This document shows positions 1-9,513 of a stretch of DNA of 64,000 nt, piece by piece. Both the position numbers and the translations under genes were made by a program. The stretch comes from Arthrobacter sp. B2a2-09. GTDB taxonomy: Bacteria > Actinomycetota > Actinomycetes > Actinomycetales > Micrococcaceae. The DNA lies in assembly GCF_027587375.1 (NCBI RefSeq), contig NZ_JAMXIC010000001.1:389441-453440 (forward strand). The letters run 5' to 3'. The notes below the pieces were generated by a model, which saw only the letters and a list, made by a program, of their open reading frames with translations, was not told where the DNA came from and did not search any database. Each line of letters starts with the position of its first letter. The stretch's first letter is position 1.

Positions 1-130
1 ATTCCTCGGCGGCGCCGGCCCCGGGGTTCACATCGGGGTGCAGCTTACGTGCGAGCTTGCGGTAGGCCTTCTTGATCTCCTCGCCGGTTGCTTCCGACGA
101 GACGCCCAGAACGTCATAGTGACTGCTCAA
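1..130 (-). CDS. dnaJ: Chaperone protein DnaJ, N-terminal part (cut by window edge)
   Basis: This is the first 43 codons of an Hsp40 co-chaperone, which stimulates the ATPase of DnaK in the cytoplasm. The visible part is the start of the J domain: a helix rich in Lys/Arg ([14 protein letters not shown]) followed by the diagnostic HPD tripeptide (LHPDVNPG). The start is taken as TTG at 130-128, preceded on the minus strand by AAGGAAGAG about ten bases upstream. It lies 67 bases downstream of hrcA on the same strand, the usual hrcA-dnaJ heat-shock operon, so it is probably controlled by the CIRCE operator upstream of hrcA. The rest of the gene, with the Gly/Phe and zinc-finger regions, is outside the window. 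Confidence 0.93.
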   Translation of the reverse strand, partial: MSSHYDVLGVSSEATGEEIKKAYRKLARKLHPDVNPGAGAAEE

Positions 131-197
131 AGTCGGTATCTCTTCCTTGTTAAACGGTTACAATGCGTTTCCTGCGAGGCAGTTTCCAGCGAGGCTG

Positions 198-1211
198 TCA
201 GCCGCCCAGAATGCGGGAAAGGTAGCGTGCGACGGCACGGACGGCCGCCATGGTGTTGGGGTAGTCCATGCGGGTGGGTCCAAGAATGCCGATCTTGGCG
301 CTGCTGCCCGGACCGTAGCCCGTGGCAACCACCGAAGCCTCGGAGAGGCCGTCATAGGGATTTTCGCGGCCGATGCTGACCGTCACGCCCCGGGGGTCCT
401 CCGCCATGTCCGACAACAGCCGCAACATGACCACCTGCTCCTCGAGCGCTTCGAGGACCGGACCGATGCTAAGCGGGAAGTCCACGTTGGAGCGGGCCAG
501 GTTTGCCGTGCCTGCCATGACCATGCGTTCGTCGCGGCTCCGGTCGGCAAGCCTTTGCAGGCCGTGGGCAAGGGCGCCTGCAAGGTTCCGAAGCGCCGGC
601 GGGCACAAGGCAACCACCGAGGGCAGGACCTGCGGCATGAGGTCGAGCTGGGAGCCGGCAATGCTTCCAAGGAATCGCGCTCTCAAGGCCGTGAGCTCTT
701 CGTCAGTGGCATCCGCCGCTGCGTGCACAACGCCCTGTTCAACCTTGCCCGAATCGGCGATCAACACGACCAAGACCTGGCGCGGTGCCAGAAGGACGAA
801 CTCAATGTGACGGACGCGCGCGCGGCTCAGGTGCGGATACTGTACGACGGCGACCTGGTTGGTCAGTTGGGAGAGGAGCCGGACGGTGCGCTCAAGGATG
901 TCCTCGACGTCGTCGGGACCCTCAAGCAACGAGTGGATGGCCCGGCGCTCGGCAGCCGAAAGCGGTTTGACCTCGGAAATACGGTCGACGAACAGGCGGT
1001 AGCCCTTATCCGTAGGGATGCGGCCCGCACTGGTGTGCGGTGCTGCAATGAGGCCTTCTTCTTCCAAGAGGGCCATGTCATTGCGAATGGTGGCGCTCGA
1101 CACTCCCAAATGGTGCCGTTCGACCAAGGCTTTGGAACCGACGGGCTCGCGGGAGTGAACGTAGTCCTCCACGATGGCGCGTAACACTTCAAGCTTGCGT
1201 GGTTCGCTCAC
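198..1211 (-). CDS. hrcA: Heat-inducible transcription repressor HrcA
   Basis: 337-residue repressor of class I heat-shock genes; it binds CIRCE operators and is folded and activated by GroEL. The N-terminal winged helix is clear (residues about 5-75, with PVGSKAL and the recognition stretch SSATIRNDMALLEEEG, then HTSAGRIPTDKGYR). The central and C-terminal GAF-like/dimerisation region ends in the usual IGILGPTRMDYPNTM block. Length is normal for the family. The start is GTG at 1211 with a strong GGAGG eight bases upstream. It is first in an operon with dnaJ and has a CIRCE element about 80 bases upstream, so it should repress itself. Confidence 0.97.
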   Translation of the reverse strand: MSEPRKLEVLRAIVEDYVHSREPVGSKALVERHHLGVSSATIRNDMALLEEEGLIAAPHTSAGRIPTDKGYRLFVDRISEVKPLSAAERRAIHSLLEGPDDVEDILERTVRLLSQLTNQVAVVQYPHLSRARVRHIEFVLLAPRQVLVVLIADSGKVEQGVVHAAADATDEELTALRARFLGSIAGSQLDLMPQVLPSVVALCPPALRNLAGALAHGLQRLADRSRDERMVMAGTANLARSNVDFPLSIGPVLEALEEQVVMLRLLSDMAEDPRGVTVSIGRENPYDGLSEASVVATGYGPGSSAKIGILGPTRMDYPNTMAAVRAVARYLSRILGG

Positions 1212-1292
1212 TGCCCACCTCCATTCAACAGCCGGTACTGAACGATCAAGTACTCAACAACGTGGTTTTTCAACAACTTGGTATTTCAACGG

Positions 1293-1319
1293 TTAGCACT
1301 CAACATGCCCAAGTGCTAA
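1293..1319. promoter_or_regulatory. CIRCE operator (HrcA-binding site)
   Basis: TTAGCACTC, nine spacer bases, then AAGTGCTAA. This matches the CIRCE consensus TTAGCACTC-N9-GAGTGCTAA with a single mismatch. It lies 82 bases upstream of the hrcA start, between hrcA and the divergent DUF3097 gene. By established knowledge of HrcA regulons it represses hrcA-dnaJ under non-stress conditions. The only copy seen in the window is here. Confidence 0.93.
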
Positions 1320-1396
1320 CAAGTCTAGTATGAGCCACCTCGTTGTTAGCATTGGTACCGCTCGCGGCGAACATGATTCCCGCGCGGTCCTGCGGA

Positions 1397-2302
1397 ATGC
1401 CAAGGACCGTGACCGATCCCCTAGCGCAAAGTGGTGTGAAGACCGTGTCTTACGACAATTGGGGCCCGCAAGACCTCTCCTCGCCCGCCAAACGGCAGCT
1501 GCCTGAGGTGCCCGTTGAACGCGGGATGGTTCTCGAGGACGTGCAGTCCGGTTGGGTCGGGGCCGTGACCAGGGTGGAAAAATCCGGAGGCATGCACATT
1601 GTGGTGCTTGAGGATCGGCGGGGAAAGAGCAAATCGTTCCGGCTCGGCTTCGGTTTCCTGCTGGAAGGACAAGCAGTGAAGCTCCTGCCGCCGGCCCCAC
1701 GCCCGGCCGCTGCCAAGGGCGCGGCGCAGCCAGCCAGGACGGCGTCAGGATCCGTCCGTGTGGCCGGCCAGCGAACCCAAGTGGCCAAGGCAAGCCGGAT
1801 CTGGGTGGAAGGCAAGCACGACGCCGAACTTGTGGAAAAGGTATGGGGAGATGATCTCCGGGTGGAGGGCATCGTCGTCGAGCCCTTGCACGGCGTGGAC
1901 GATCTCAAGGCGGCCATTGCCGAATTCTCCCCCGGCCCCGGCCGCCGGCTCGGGATCCTGGTGGACCACTTGGTGCGGGATTCGAAAGAGTCGCGGATTG
2001 CTGCCGACGCCATGACGCTGCCGGGCGCCGCGGGAAATGTCCTGATCGTAGGACACCCCTATGTGGACGTCTGGCAGGCAATCCGCCCCAAGGTGTTGGG
2101 GATAGAGCAATGGCCAACCATCGCGCGCGGCACGGATTGGAAGACCGGCATCCTGAGGTCGTTCGGCTGGCCCCATGAGACGGCCGAAGACGTGGGACTG
2201 GGCTGGCAGAAGCTTCTTGGCGCCGTCCACAGCTACGCCGATTTGGAGGCCTCTTTGCTGGGTCGAGTGGAAGAAGTGATTGATTTCCTGACCGTTCCCT
2301 GA
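1397..2302 (+). CDS. DUF3097 family protein
   Basis: About 300 residues, matching the actinobacterial DUF3097 family, whose function is unknown. Recognisable pieces are the N-terminal VSYDNWGPQDL stretch and a central RIWVEGKHDAELVEKVWGDDLR block, which resembles a Toprim-like core (acidic residues in EGKHDAE and in GILVDHLV). The protein has no signal peptide or membrane segment. The start is uncertain: the frame is open from a TTG at 1343, and ATG 1397, GTG 1409 and GTG 1436 are also possible. ATG 1397 was chosen as the most conventional; homologues as I remember them begin near the tyrosine/tryptophan motif. It is transcribed divergently from hrcA across the CIRCE region, so heat control is possible but not shown. 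Confidence 0.85.
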   Translation: MPRTVTDPLAQSGVKTVSYDNWGPQDLSSPAKRQLPEVPVERGMVLEDVQSGWVGAVTRVEKSGGMHIVVLEDRRGKSKSFRLGFGFLLEGQAVKLLPPAPRPAAAKGAAQPARTASGSVRVAGQRTQVAKASRIWVEGKHDAELVEKVWGDDLRVEGIVVEPLHGVDDLKAAIAEFSPGPGRRLGILVDHLVRDSKESRIAADAMTLPGAAGNVLIVGHPYVDVWQAIRPKVLGIEQWPTIARGTDWKTGILRSFGWPHETAEDVGLGWQKLLGAVHSYADLEASLLGRVEEVIDFLTVP

Positions 2303-2325
2303 TGATTACCTGCTTCGGGAACGGT
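2291..2325 (+). terminator. Hairpin at the end of the DUF3097 gene
   Basis: A perfect nine-base inverted repeat (ACCGTTCCC and GGGAACGGT) with a 17-base loop spans the stop codon of the upstream gene. There is no clear T-run after it, so it is a weak terminator candidate or an mRNA 3'-end stabiliser. Confidence 0.4.
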
Positions 2326-2404
2326 AGTTGGTCGGCTGATCGCGCGCCGAGCAAGTATTCTGGGACAGCAACACTGCACCGATAGATACTCGAAGGAAGA
2401 AACT

Positions 2405-2818
2405 GTGGCAGACAACGCTCCTGACGATCGGGACGGCGCCTCGGGCCAGTCCCAGTACCACGGCGTTCCTGCCAATGCGCTGCCTTTGACCGCCTCGGAA
2501 GACCGGCAGTGGGCAACGCTGGCGCACTTCGGCGGGATCCTTGGCTGCGTGCCTTCGCTCCTGATCTACCTGATCTTCCGCGAACGTGGCCCGTTCACGG
2601 CACAGGAATCCAAGGAAGCCCTGAACTTCACTTTGCCGCCGACGATTGCCGCAGTGCTCGCCAACATCCTCGTCTTGCTCCCGGTGGTGGGAAACCTGTT
2701 CGCGGTTCTGGCCACCGCGATCTGGGTCGCGGTGACCTGCTTCTCGGTGTCAGCCGGAATCCGCGTCAACCACGGACAGCCGCACCGCTACCGCTTCAAC
2801 CTGCGCTGGATTAAGTAG
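2405..2818 (+). CDS. DUF4870 domain-containing small membrane protein
   Basis: 137 residues. The N-terminal 35 residues are hydrophilic and disordered-looking. The DUF4870 core follows: RQWATLAHFGGILGCVPSLLIYLIF, then FTAQESKEALNF, then two membrane spans (AAVLANILVLLPVVG and LFAVLATAIWVAVTCFSVSAGI). Family members are inner-membrane proteins of unknown function with three predicted helices. The start is GTG 2405 with a GGAAG ribosome site just upstream. It stands alone, converging on hemW. Confidence 0.88.
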   Translation: MADNAPDDRDGASGQSQYHGVPANALPLTASEDRQWATLAHFGGILGCVPSLLIYLIFRERGPFTAQESKEALNFTLPPTIAAVLANILVLLPVVGNLFAVLATAIWVAVTCFSVSAGIRVNHGQPHRYRFNLRWIK

Positions 2819-2858
2819 CCGGTCTTCGCGGGCGCCTATGCCGGTTCCCGCGCGGACG

Positions 2859-4088
2859 CTAGTCCGGAAGGATTCGGCGGACCACGGCATCTGCGAGTAG
2901 CCGGCCCTTGAGCGTCAGGACCAACCGTCCTTGGAAGGCCGCTCCAGGCTCAACCAGGCCGTCGGCAATGAGGCCTGCGACAGCGTGGCGGCCCACCTTG
3001 TCGAGGGCATCTACCTGAAGCCCGGTGCCGAGGCGCGCCTCCAGCATGATGCGTTCCACTTCCCGGGTTCCGGCGTCGAGCGTTTCGCGTCCAGCGGCGG
3101 GTGACACCCCGCTACCGAGCCGGTTGGCATAGGCGGTGGGGTGCTTGACGTTCCACCAGCGGACGCCGCCCATATGGGAATGCGCGCCGGGTCCGATGCC
3201 CCACCAATCATCTCCCCGCCAGTAGGCAAGGTTGTGTTTGCACGCCTGCTCGGGTGTGCGGGACCAATTGCTGACCTCGTACCAGTCCAGCCCGGCGGCG
3301 CTGATCAGCTGATCGGCGAGTTCGTACTTGGCGGCGTGATCGTCGTCGTCGATTCCGGGAACTTCTCCGCGCCGGATCTGTGCCGCGAGCTTGGTGCCTT
3401 CTTCCACGATCAGTGCATAGGCGCTGATGTGGTCCGGACCATAGGACAAGGCAGTCTCCAAGGAAGTCTGCCAATCGGCCATCGACTCACCGGGAGTGCC
3501 GTAGATGAGGTCGAGGCTCACGGCAAGGCCGGCGTCGCGCGCCCACTGGACCACCAAGGGGACCCGGCTGGGAGTATGCGTACGGTCCAGGACTTTGAGC
3601 ACGTGCGGGACCGCCGACTGCATGCCAAAGGAAATCCGCGTAAAGCCGGCGTCGGCGAGCAGTTGGAGCGACTCCGGCGTCACCGAGTCCGGGTTCGCTT
3701 CAGTGGTGACTTCGGCTCCCGGTTCCAGACCCCAATGCCCGACGGCGGCCGTCAGGATGCGTGCGAGATCTTCAGCGGGCAGCAGCGTCGGTGTGCCGCC
3801 GCCGAAGAACACCGTGCTCAGGGGCCGCTGCGGCAGCCCGGAGGCCTCCATCGCCCGGACGGCGAACTCCACTTCCGAAATGGCAGTAGACGCGTAGGCG
3901 TCCTGGGAGGCACCGCCGCCAAGCTCGGTGGCGGTGTAGGTGTTGAAATCGCAGTATCCGCAACGCACGGCACAGAAAGGTATGTGGACATACAGTCCAA
4001 ATTTGCGTGAATCGACGCCGTCAAGCACCTGCGGCGGCAGGATGCCGTCCGCAGGTGCCGGATCCCCGAGCGGAAGAACGCTAGGCAC
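2859..4088 (-). CDS. hemW: Radical SAM heme chaperone HemW (coproporphyrinogen III oxidase-like)
   Basis: 409-residue radical-SAM protein. The cluster motif CAVRCGYC (Cys39, Cys43, Cys46; CxxxCxxC) sits in HIPFCAVRCGYCDFNT, as in HemN/HemW. The SAM-binding GGGTPTLL motif and the C-terminal HemN domain follow. HemW proteins lack the extra N-terminal substrate-binding features of true HemN and are thought to insert heme into target proteins rather than oxidise coproporphyrinogen; that assignment rests on family knowledge. GTG start at 4088 with GAGAGGA eight bases upstream. It follows lepA on the same strand with a 78-base gap, the standard lepA-hemW order in Gram-positives. Confidence 0.93.
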   Translation of the reverse strand: MPSVLPLGDPAPADGILPPQVLDGVDSRKFGLYVHIPFCAVRCGYCDFNTYTATELGGGASQDAYASTAISEVEFAVRAMEASGLPQRPLSTVFFGGGTPTLLPAEDLARILTAAVGHWGLEPGAEVTTEANPDSVTPESLQLLADAGFTRISFGMQSAVPHVLKVLDRTHTPSRVPLVVQWARDAGLAVSLDLIYGTPGESMADWQTSLETALSYGPDHISAYALIVEEGTKLAAQIRRGEVPGIDDDDHAAKYELADQLISAAGLDWYEVSNWSRTPEQACKHNLAYWRGDDWWGIGPGAHSHMGGVRWWNVKHPTAYANRLGSGVSPAAGRETLDAGTREVERIMLEARLGTGLQVDALDKVGRHAVAGLIADGLVEPGAAFQGRLVLTLKGRLLADAVVRRILPD

Positions 4089-4166
4089 GGAATTCCTCTC
4101 GAGCCCGTCCTGTGGGCGCGGCTACAGCGCGCGCCTGTCCCGCAGTGTTCCGGGCGAACAGCCGCA

Positions 4167-6020
<1,854 letters not shown>

Positions 6021-6237
6021 GCAGGGTCCTTACTGTCGATACTCACACGGCCGGACTCCGGACTGGTCTGGACCATTCCGGCCGATGCCGCATATCTGAA
6101 CTAATAGTCTCCCATGAACATGACGCCGGTTGTGCACTGTGATCAGGCGCCGTTGCAATGTGAGCGACGTATGTGAGCGACTGGTGTGCGACGCGTTTTG
6201 TGTGACGCGGCGCGGCAAGGGAAAGTACGGTGGTTCC

Positions 6238-6807
6238 ATGGCATCGGACACACACTTGCTTGGCAGACTCCTCAAAGGCTCCCTGGGCTACCTTCGACGG
6301 ATCATCGGAGCCCCGGCCGGCACACCCCCTCGCCAGCCCCCGAAAGGCGGGGCCGCGGCGAAGGCGAGCCGGACCCGGAACGCAAGTACCGGCGTCGGGC
6401 AGCTCTCCCGCCCGTATCCGGGCGACTTCCGGGGCGCCGTGTCTCCGAGGTACTCCCCCAATCCCGACGGCAAACCGGACCCCGGAGAGATCGTGTGGTC
6501 CTGGGTTCCCTACGAAGAGGACTATTCCCAGGGCAAGGATCGGCCGGTCCTTTTGATAGGGCACGACGGCGGATGGCTGCTGGGACTGATGCTGACCAGC
6601 AAGGATCACGACAACGGCCGCCGTTCAGACGACTACGTCGACATCGGCACTGGCGCCTGGGACCCCCAAGGCCGGCCCAGCGAGGTCAAGGTGGACCGGG
6701 TGGTACGCGTTAACCCGGCTGACGTCAGGCGCGAGGGTGCCGTCCTGGACAAGCGCACTTTCCAACTGGTGGCGCGTCGGCTCAACGGGCAACACGACAC
6801 GGCATAG
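6238..6807 (+). CDS. PemK/MazF-like family protein
   Basis: 189 residues. The first 75 residues are basic and Gly/Pro-rich without an obvious fold. The second half resembles the PemK/MazF small beta-barrel: PGEIVWSWVPYEEDYSQGKDRPVLL (PGDIVW...K.RPVLVI in the family) and a C-terminal VKVDRVVRVNPADV block. MazF/PemK proteins are ribosome-independent mRNA endonucleases in toxin-antitoxin pairs, but no antitoxin gene lies next to this one, and solitary homologues between lepA and rpsT are common in actinobacteria. A role as a toxin is therefore doubtful. ATG 6238 was chosen because the upstream extension is unlike protein. Confidence 0.78.
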   Translation: MASDTHLLGRLLKGSLGYLRRIIGAPAGTPPRQPPKGGAAAKASRTRNASTGVGQLSRPYPGDFRGAVSPRYSPNPDGKPDPGEIVWSWVPYEEDYSQGKDRPVLLIGHDGGWLLGLMLTSKDHDNGRRSDDYVDIGTGAWDPQGRPSEVKVDRVVRVNPADVRREGAVLDKRTFQLVARRLNGQHDTA

Positions 6808-6977
6808 ACGGCAAATCCCCGGAAAAGCGCCGAGTCTGATAATATTTATGGCTGTGTGTCCGTGCAGGTCGACGGCCACTCATGGTTGGCTGCCATAGGC
6901 ATCCCCACGCCGCTCAGTCGATGGCCAACCTGAAAACCCTCTAGACCATTTCCGCATTAAAAAGAGAGTTCACACAC

Positions 6978-7238
6978 GTGGCTAATATCAAGTCCCAGAA
7001 GAAGCGCATCCTCACCAACGAGAAGGCTCGCCTGCGTAACAACGCTGTCAAGTCTGAGCTGAAGACGGCCATCCGCGCCGTCAACACCGCCGTTGAGTCC
7101 ACGGACAAGGATGCCGCTGCAAAGGCTCTTGTTGCTGCCGGCCGGAAGCTGGATAAGGCTGTCAGCAAGGGCGTTATTCACAAGAACAACGCTGCAAACC
7201 GCAAGTCGGCGATCTCCAAAAAGGTCAACGCACTCTAA
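6978..7238 (+). CDS. rpsT: 30S ribosomal protein S20
   Basis: 86 residues, full length. The typical basic helical start [18 protein letters not shown] and the internal [16 protein letters not shown] motif identify bS20, which binds 16S rRNA in the body of the small subunit. GTG start with AAAGAGAG upstream. It is monocistronic here, with a 170-base 5' region containing an inverted pair (GGTTGGC at 6884-6890, GCCAACC at 6924-6930) that could form a leader hairpin. A strong terminator follows. Confidence 0.98.
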   Translation: MANIKSQKKRILTNEKARLRNNAVKSELKTAIRAVNTAVESTDKDAAAKALVAAGRKLDKAVSKGVIHKNNAANRKSAISKKVNAL

Positions 7239-7267
7239 GGTTTTTCCAGTTCGACTGAGCTGAACGT

Positions 7268-7296
7268 GAGGCCGGCACCCATTGGGTGCCGGCCTC
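7268..7296 (+). terminator. Strong hairpin terminator after rpsT
   Basis: A perfect 13-bp GC-rich stem (GAGGCCGGCACCC and its complement) with a 3-base loop begins 30 bases after the rpsT stop. Only a short T tract follows (GGTATTT). It probably ends rpsT transcription. Confidence 0.85.
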
Positions 7297-7431
7297 AGGT
7301 ATTTAAGATTCGTGCGCCCGACTCACGACGCGCAAATGGACCAGCGACAACGGAATTCCGGCGTCGCCCGGAATTGTGCGTGTCGCCCAACAGTCTGGGT
7401 GCCGCGCGTGAGCTTAGGGTCACGCGGAGTT
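7284..7431. repeat. Left copy of an imperfect direct repeat flanking the 7.4-8.3 kb island
   Basis: This stretch lines up along its whole length with 8311-8462. Shared blocks include GGTATTTA, CTCACGACGCG, AAATGGACCAGCGAC and GAGCTTAG, at roughly 70% identity by eye. The right copy contains the real 3' end of holA, and the left copy ends with the last codons of the membrane-protein gene (GNSA against SNSA in HolA). It looks like a diverged second copy of the rpsT-holA spacer. Confidence 0.75.
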
Positions 7432-7983
7432 ACCTGAGACGAGCAGGACTGAGTTTATGATGGCGATGATGACAAAGAGAATCGCAAGGCGCCCGTTCGG
7501 CGCACCAAATATTCTCTTGGCAGCTGCAACGTAGATGGCCGCTGCGATGGTGCCGAATAGGATACGCACCCAGGCTTGACCGAGCAGACCGATCGCTTCG
7601 GGCTGGAGAAACAGTCCCATGATCAGGACTGTGGCCATGAATGGGATTTGACCTAGAAGAACCCAAAACCAGCTTGCTCCAAGGGTGGGGCCAAGTCCTT
7701 TGACGATGCATTTGTACATAAGCCTCAGTACGAGGGCTTGCAGAAACGATGCCAGAATACTCCAGACAATGACGCCTACGCGAAGGAAAGTGAGGAGCAC
7801 TTCTTGGCTCGAAAACTGGTTGTGTTCGGCATTTTCTGTGACGAGTCGGTCAATGCCCGATCGCACCGCGAATTGGGCAGCAGCAGTGTAGGCGAGCAGG
7901 AGGAAGATGATCCAGGCAGGGTTGATCTTCTTCAGGCTCTGCGGTGTGGGCTGATCGGACGTCTTTGGACTCGCGGAGGTCAT
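7420..7983 (-). CDS. Small integral membrane protein of unknown function
   Basis: 187 residues with about five hydrophobic spans: PAWIIFLLLAYTAAAQFAV, LRVGVIVWSILASFLQAL, SWFWVLLGQIPFMATVLIMG, AWVRILFGTIAAAIYVAA and LAILFVIIAIINSVLLVS. The short N-terminus is hydrophilic and no catalytic motif is visible. I do not recognise the family; a weak similarity in layout to YIP1-like proteins is possible. ATG start at 7983. It lies in an island between rpsT and holA that is flanked by diverged direct repeats, and its stop codon falls inside the left copy. It is probably acquired. Confidence 0.7.
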   Translation of the reverse strand: MTSASPKTSDQPTPQSLKKINPAWIIFLLLAYTAAAQFAVRSGIDRLVTENAEHNQFSSQEVLLTFLRVGVIVWSILASFLQALVLRLMYKCIVKGLGPTLGASWFWVLLGQIPFMATVLIMGLFLQPEAIGLLGQAWVRILFGTIAAAIYVAAAKRIFGAPNGRLAILFVIIAIINSVLLVSGNSA

Positions 7984-8310
7984 TACTTACCTTTCAAGTA
8001 GTGCGTGTTCGGCCCACTCGGCAAGGGCCGCCAGGATGTAGAAGGCGTCTGGGGCCAAGATGACTTGGTCGGTCCCAGAGCCCGCCTTGTCCCCAAAGCA
8101 CAGTCACACGTCCGGCATCTCAAAGGGCAAACACGTCGGGCGCGGCATCCGGAGGAAGGACTCCCCCACAGGGAAATCTACGGTCAAAAAGACTGCCGCG
8201 GCGGCCGTTGGCCTGAATTTGAGTGGTGATTGCCCCGAAATTGAGTAGTGATTGCCGCGGAATTGAGTGCGTAGCCCGGCCGCCTATGAGTGTTATGCGG
8301 GCGACGCGCC
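7984..8310. other. Non-coding part of the rpsT-holA island, with short repeats like insertion-sequence ends
   Basis: No convincing gene is seen. Near 8215-8270 a unit of about 22 bases, TTGAGTrGTGATTGCC, occurs twice head to tail, and a third partial copy (AATTGAGTGCG) follows. Such short repeats in the same orientation resemble the transposase-binding repeats at ends of IS21-like elements, but no transposase gene remains. This is an inference from repeat layout only. Confidence 0.4.
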
Positions 8311-8462
8311 GGGTTCCGGCATCAGGGTATTTAGGACTTCGGGGTCCGGCTCACGACGCGTAAATGGACCAGCGACCCGTGTATTCGGGCGTCCCCAAGA
8401 ATTTCGCGTAGCGCCCGACGACTTGGGTATCATGGGCGAGCTTAGCGGCCCCGGGCCGAGTT
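8311..8462. repeat. Right copy of the imperfect direct repeat, overlapping the holA 3' end
   Basis: Partner of 7284-7431. It covers the last seven codons of holA, its TAA stop and the spacer beyond. Unlike the left copy, it lacks the perfect terminator hairpin arm. The two copies are about 1,030 bases apart. Confidence 0.75.
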
Positions 8463-9458
8463 GGAAATGACGGTTACGGCGTGCTCTACCGCGTACACGG
8501 GATCCCGTGAGAGGCCCTTTACCTGGGCATCCGCTTCAGCCGTGACCTGGATGGAACGGATCAGGCCTTCAGGAGTCCAACGCCGGACGTCTCGCTGCGC
8601 CTGTTCCACGAGCCATGGCTGCATGCCAAGCTGCTTGGCGATCTGGGCTGACGATCCCTGGGCTCCAGCTACCTTGGCAAGGGTGCGTAGCTTCGCGGCA
8701 AGGGCGGCTACCAGCGGCACCGGGTCAACCCCGGTGGCAATGGCATGCCGGAGGCTGGACAGGGCCTGCGGCCCGTTGCCGGCCATGGCCGCGTCCGCAA
8801 CCTTGAATGCCGTGGCTTCCACGCGGCCGCCGTAGTACCGCTCCACGGTGGCGGCGTCGACCGCGGTAGTGGCGTCCGCGATGAGCTGGTTGCAAGCCGC
8901 AGCGAGCTCGGAGAGGCTGGCGCCGACCGCATTCACGAGGGCTTGGACAGCTTCCGCTTCGATGCGTCGGCCGCCTGCCTTGAATTCCGAGACGACGAAT
9001 GCTGTTTTCTCGGCGTCCTTCTTCAAGGGCTGGCAGTCCACCACCGGCCATCCGGAGGACTTGATGGCGTCCAGAAGCTTCTTTCCCCGCACCCCGCCGC
9101 CGTGGCGAAGGACCAACACGACGTCGTTCTCCGGTTGGGCTATGTATTTCAAGGCATCGGCGAGGAAGGCATCGGTCATCGATTCGAGGCCCTCGATCTC
9201 GATGAGTTTGGCCTCATCGAAGAGCGACGGCGTGACCGCCATTGCGAGGGACCCGGTCTCGTAGCTTCCGGCATTGAGCTTGCTGATTTCCACTTCCGGT
9301 GCCGCGGCCCGCACCTGCGTGCGGATCCGATCCATGGCACGGATTCCGAGGTACTCCTCAGGACCGGTGATAAGCACTACCGCGGACGGGGTAACGTCCC
9401 GCCAGCTGGCGGTGTTTGCCGCGGAGGTTTTAGCCTTGGAGACCTGGGCAGCAGCCAA
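8442..9458 (-). CDS. holA: DNA polymerase III subunit delta
   Basis: 338 residues. It is the clamp-loader wrench that opens the beta ring. The N-terminal AAA+-like domain shows SAVVLITGPEEYLGIRAMDRI (the degenerate P-loop region of delta) and NDVVLVLRHGGGVRGKKLLDAI. The C-terminal collar domain includes SLRHAIATGVDPVPLVAALAAKLRTL and LGMQPWLVEQAQRD. The frame is open to 9617, but TTG 9458 is preferred: GGAAGGA lies seven bases upstream and the protein then has the usual family length and start. It follows comEC on the same strand, the standard comEA-comEC-holA order. Confidence 0.92.
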   Translation of the reverse strand: MAAAQVSKAKTSAANTASWRDVTPSAVVLITGPEEYLGIRAMDRIRTQVRAAAPEVEISKLNAGSYETGSLAMAVTPSLFDEAKLIEIEGLESMTDAFLADALKYIAQPENDVVLVLRHGGGVRGKKLLDAIKSSGWPVVDCQPLKKDAEKTAFVVSEFKAGGRRIEAEAVQALVNAVGASLSELAAACNQLIADATTAVDAATVERYYGGRVEATAFKVADAAMAGNGPQALSSLRHAIATGVDPVPLVAALAAKLRTLAKVAGAQGSSAQIAKQLGMQPWLVEQAQRDVRRWTPEGLIRSIQVTAEADAQVKGLSRDPVYAVEHAVTVISNSARGR

Positions 9459-9513
9459 TGTTGCTTCCTTCCAGAAGGATTTTTGCTTCAATCCCAGTCT
9501 CCCACGTCCGGCG

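Noticed and set aside
8214..8271. CRISPR-like direct repeats
   Set aside because: Only two full units with no spacers and no cas genes.
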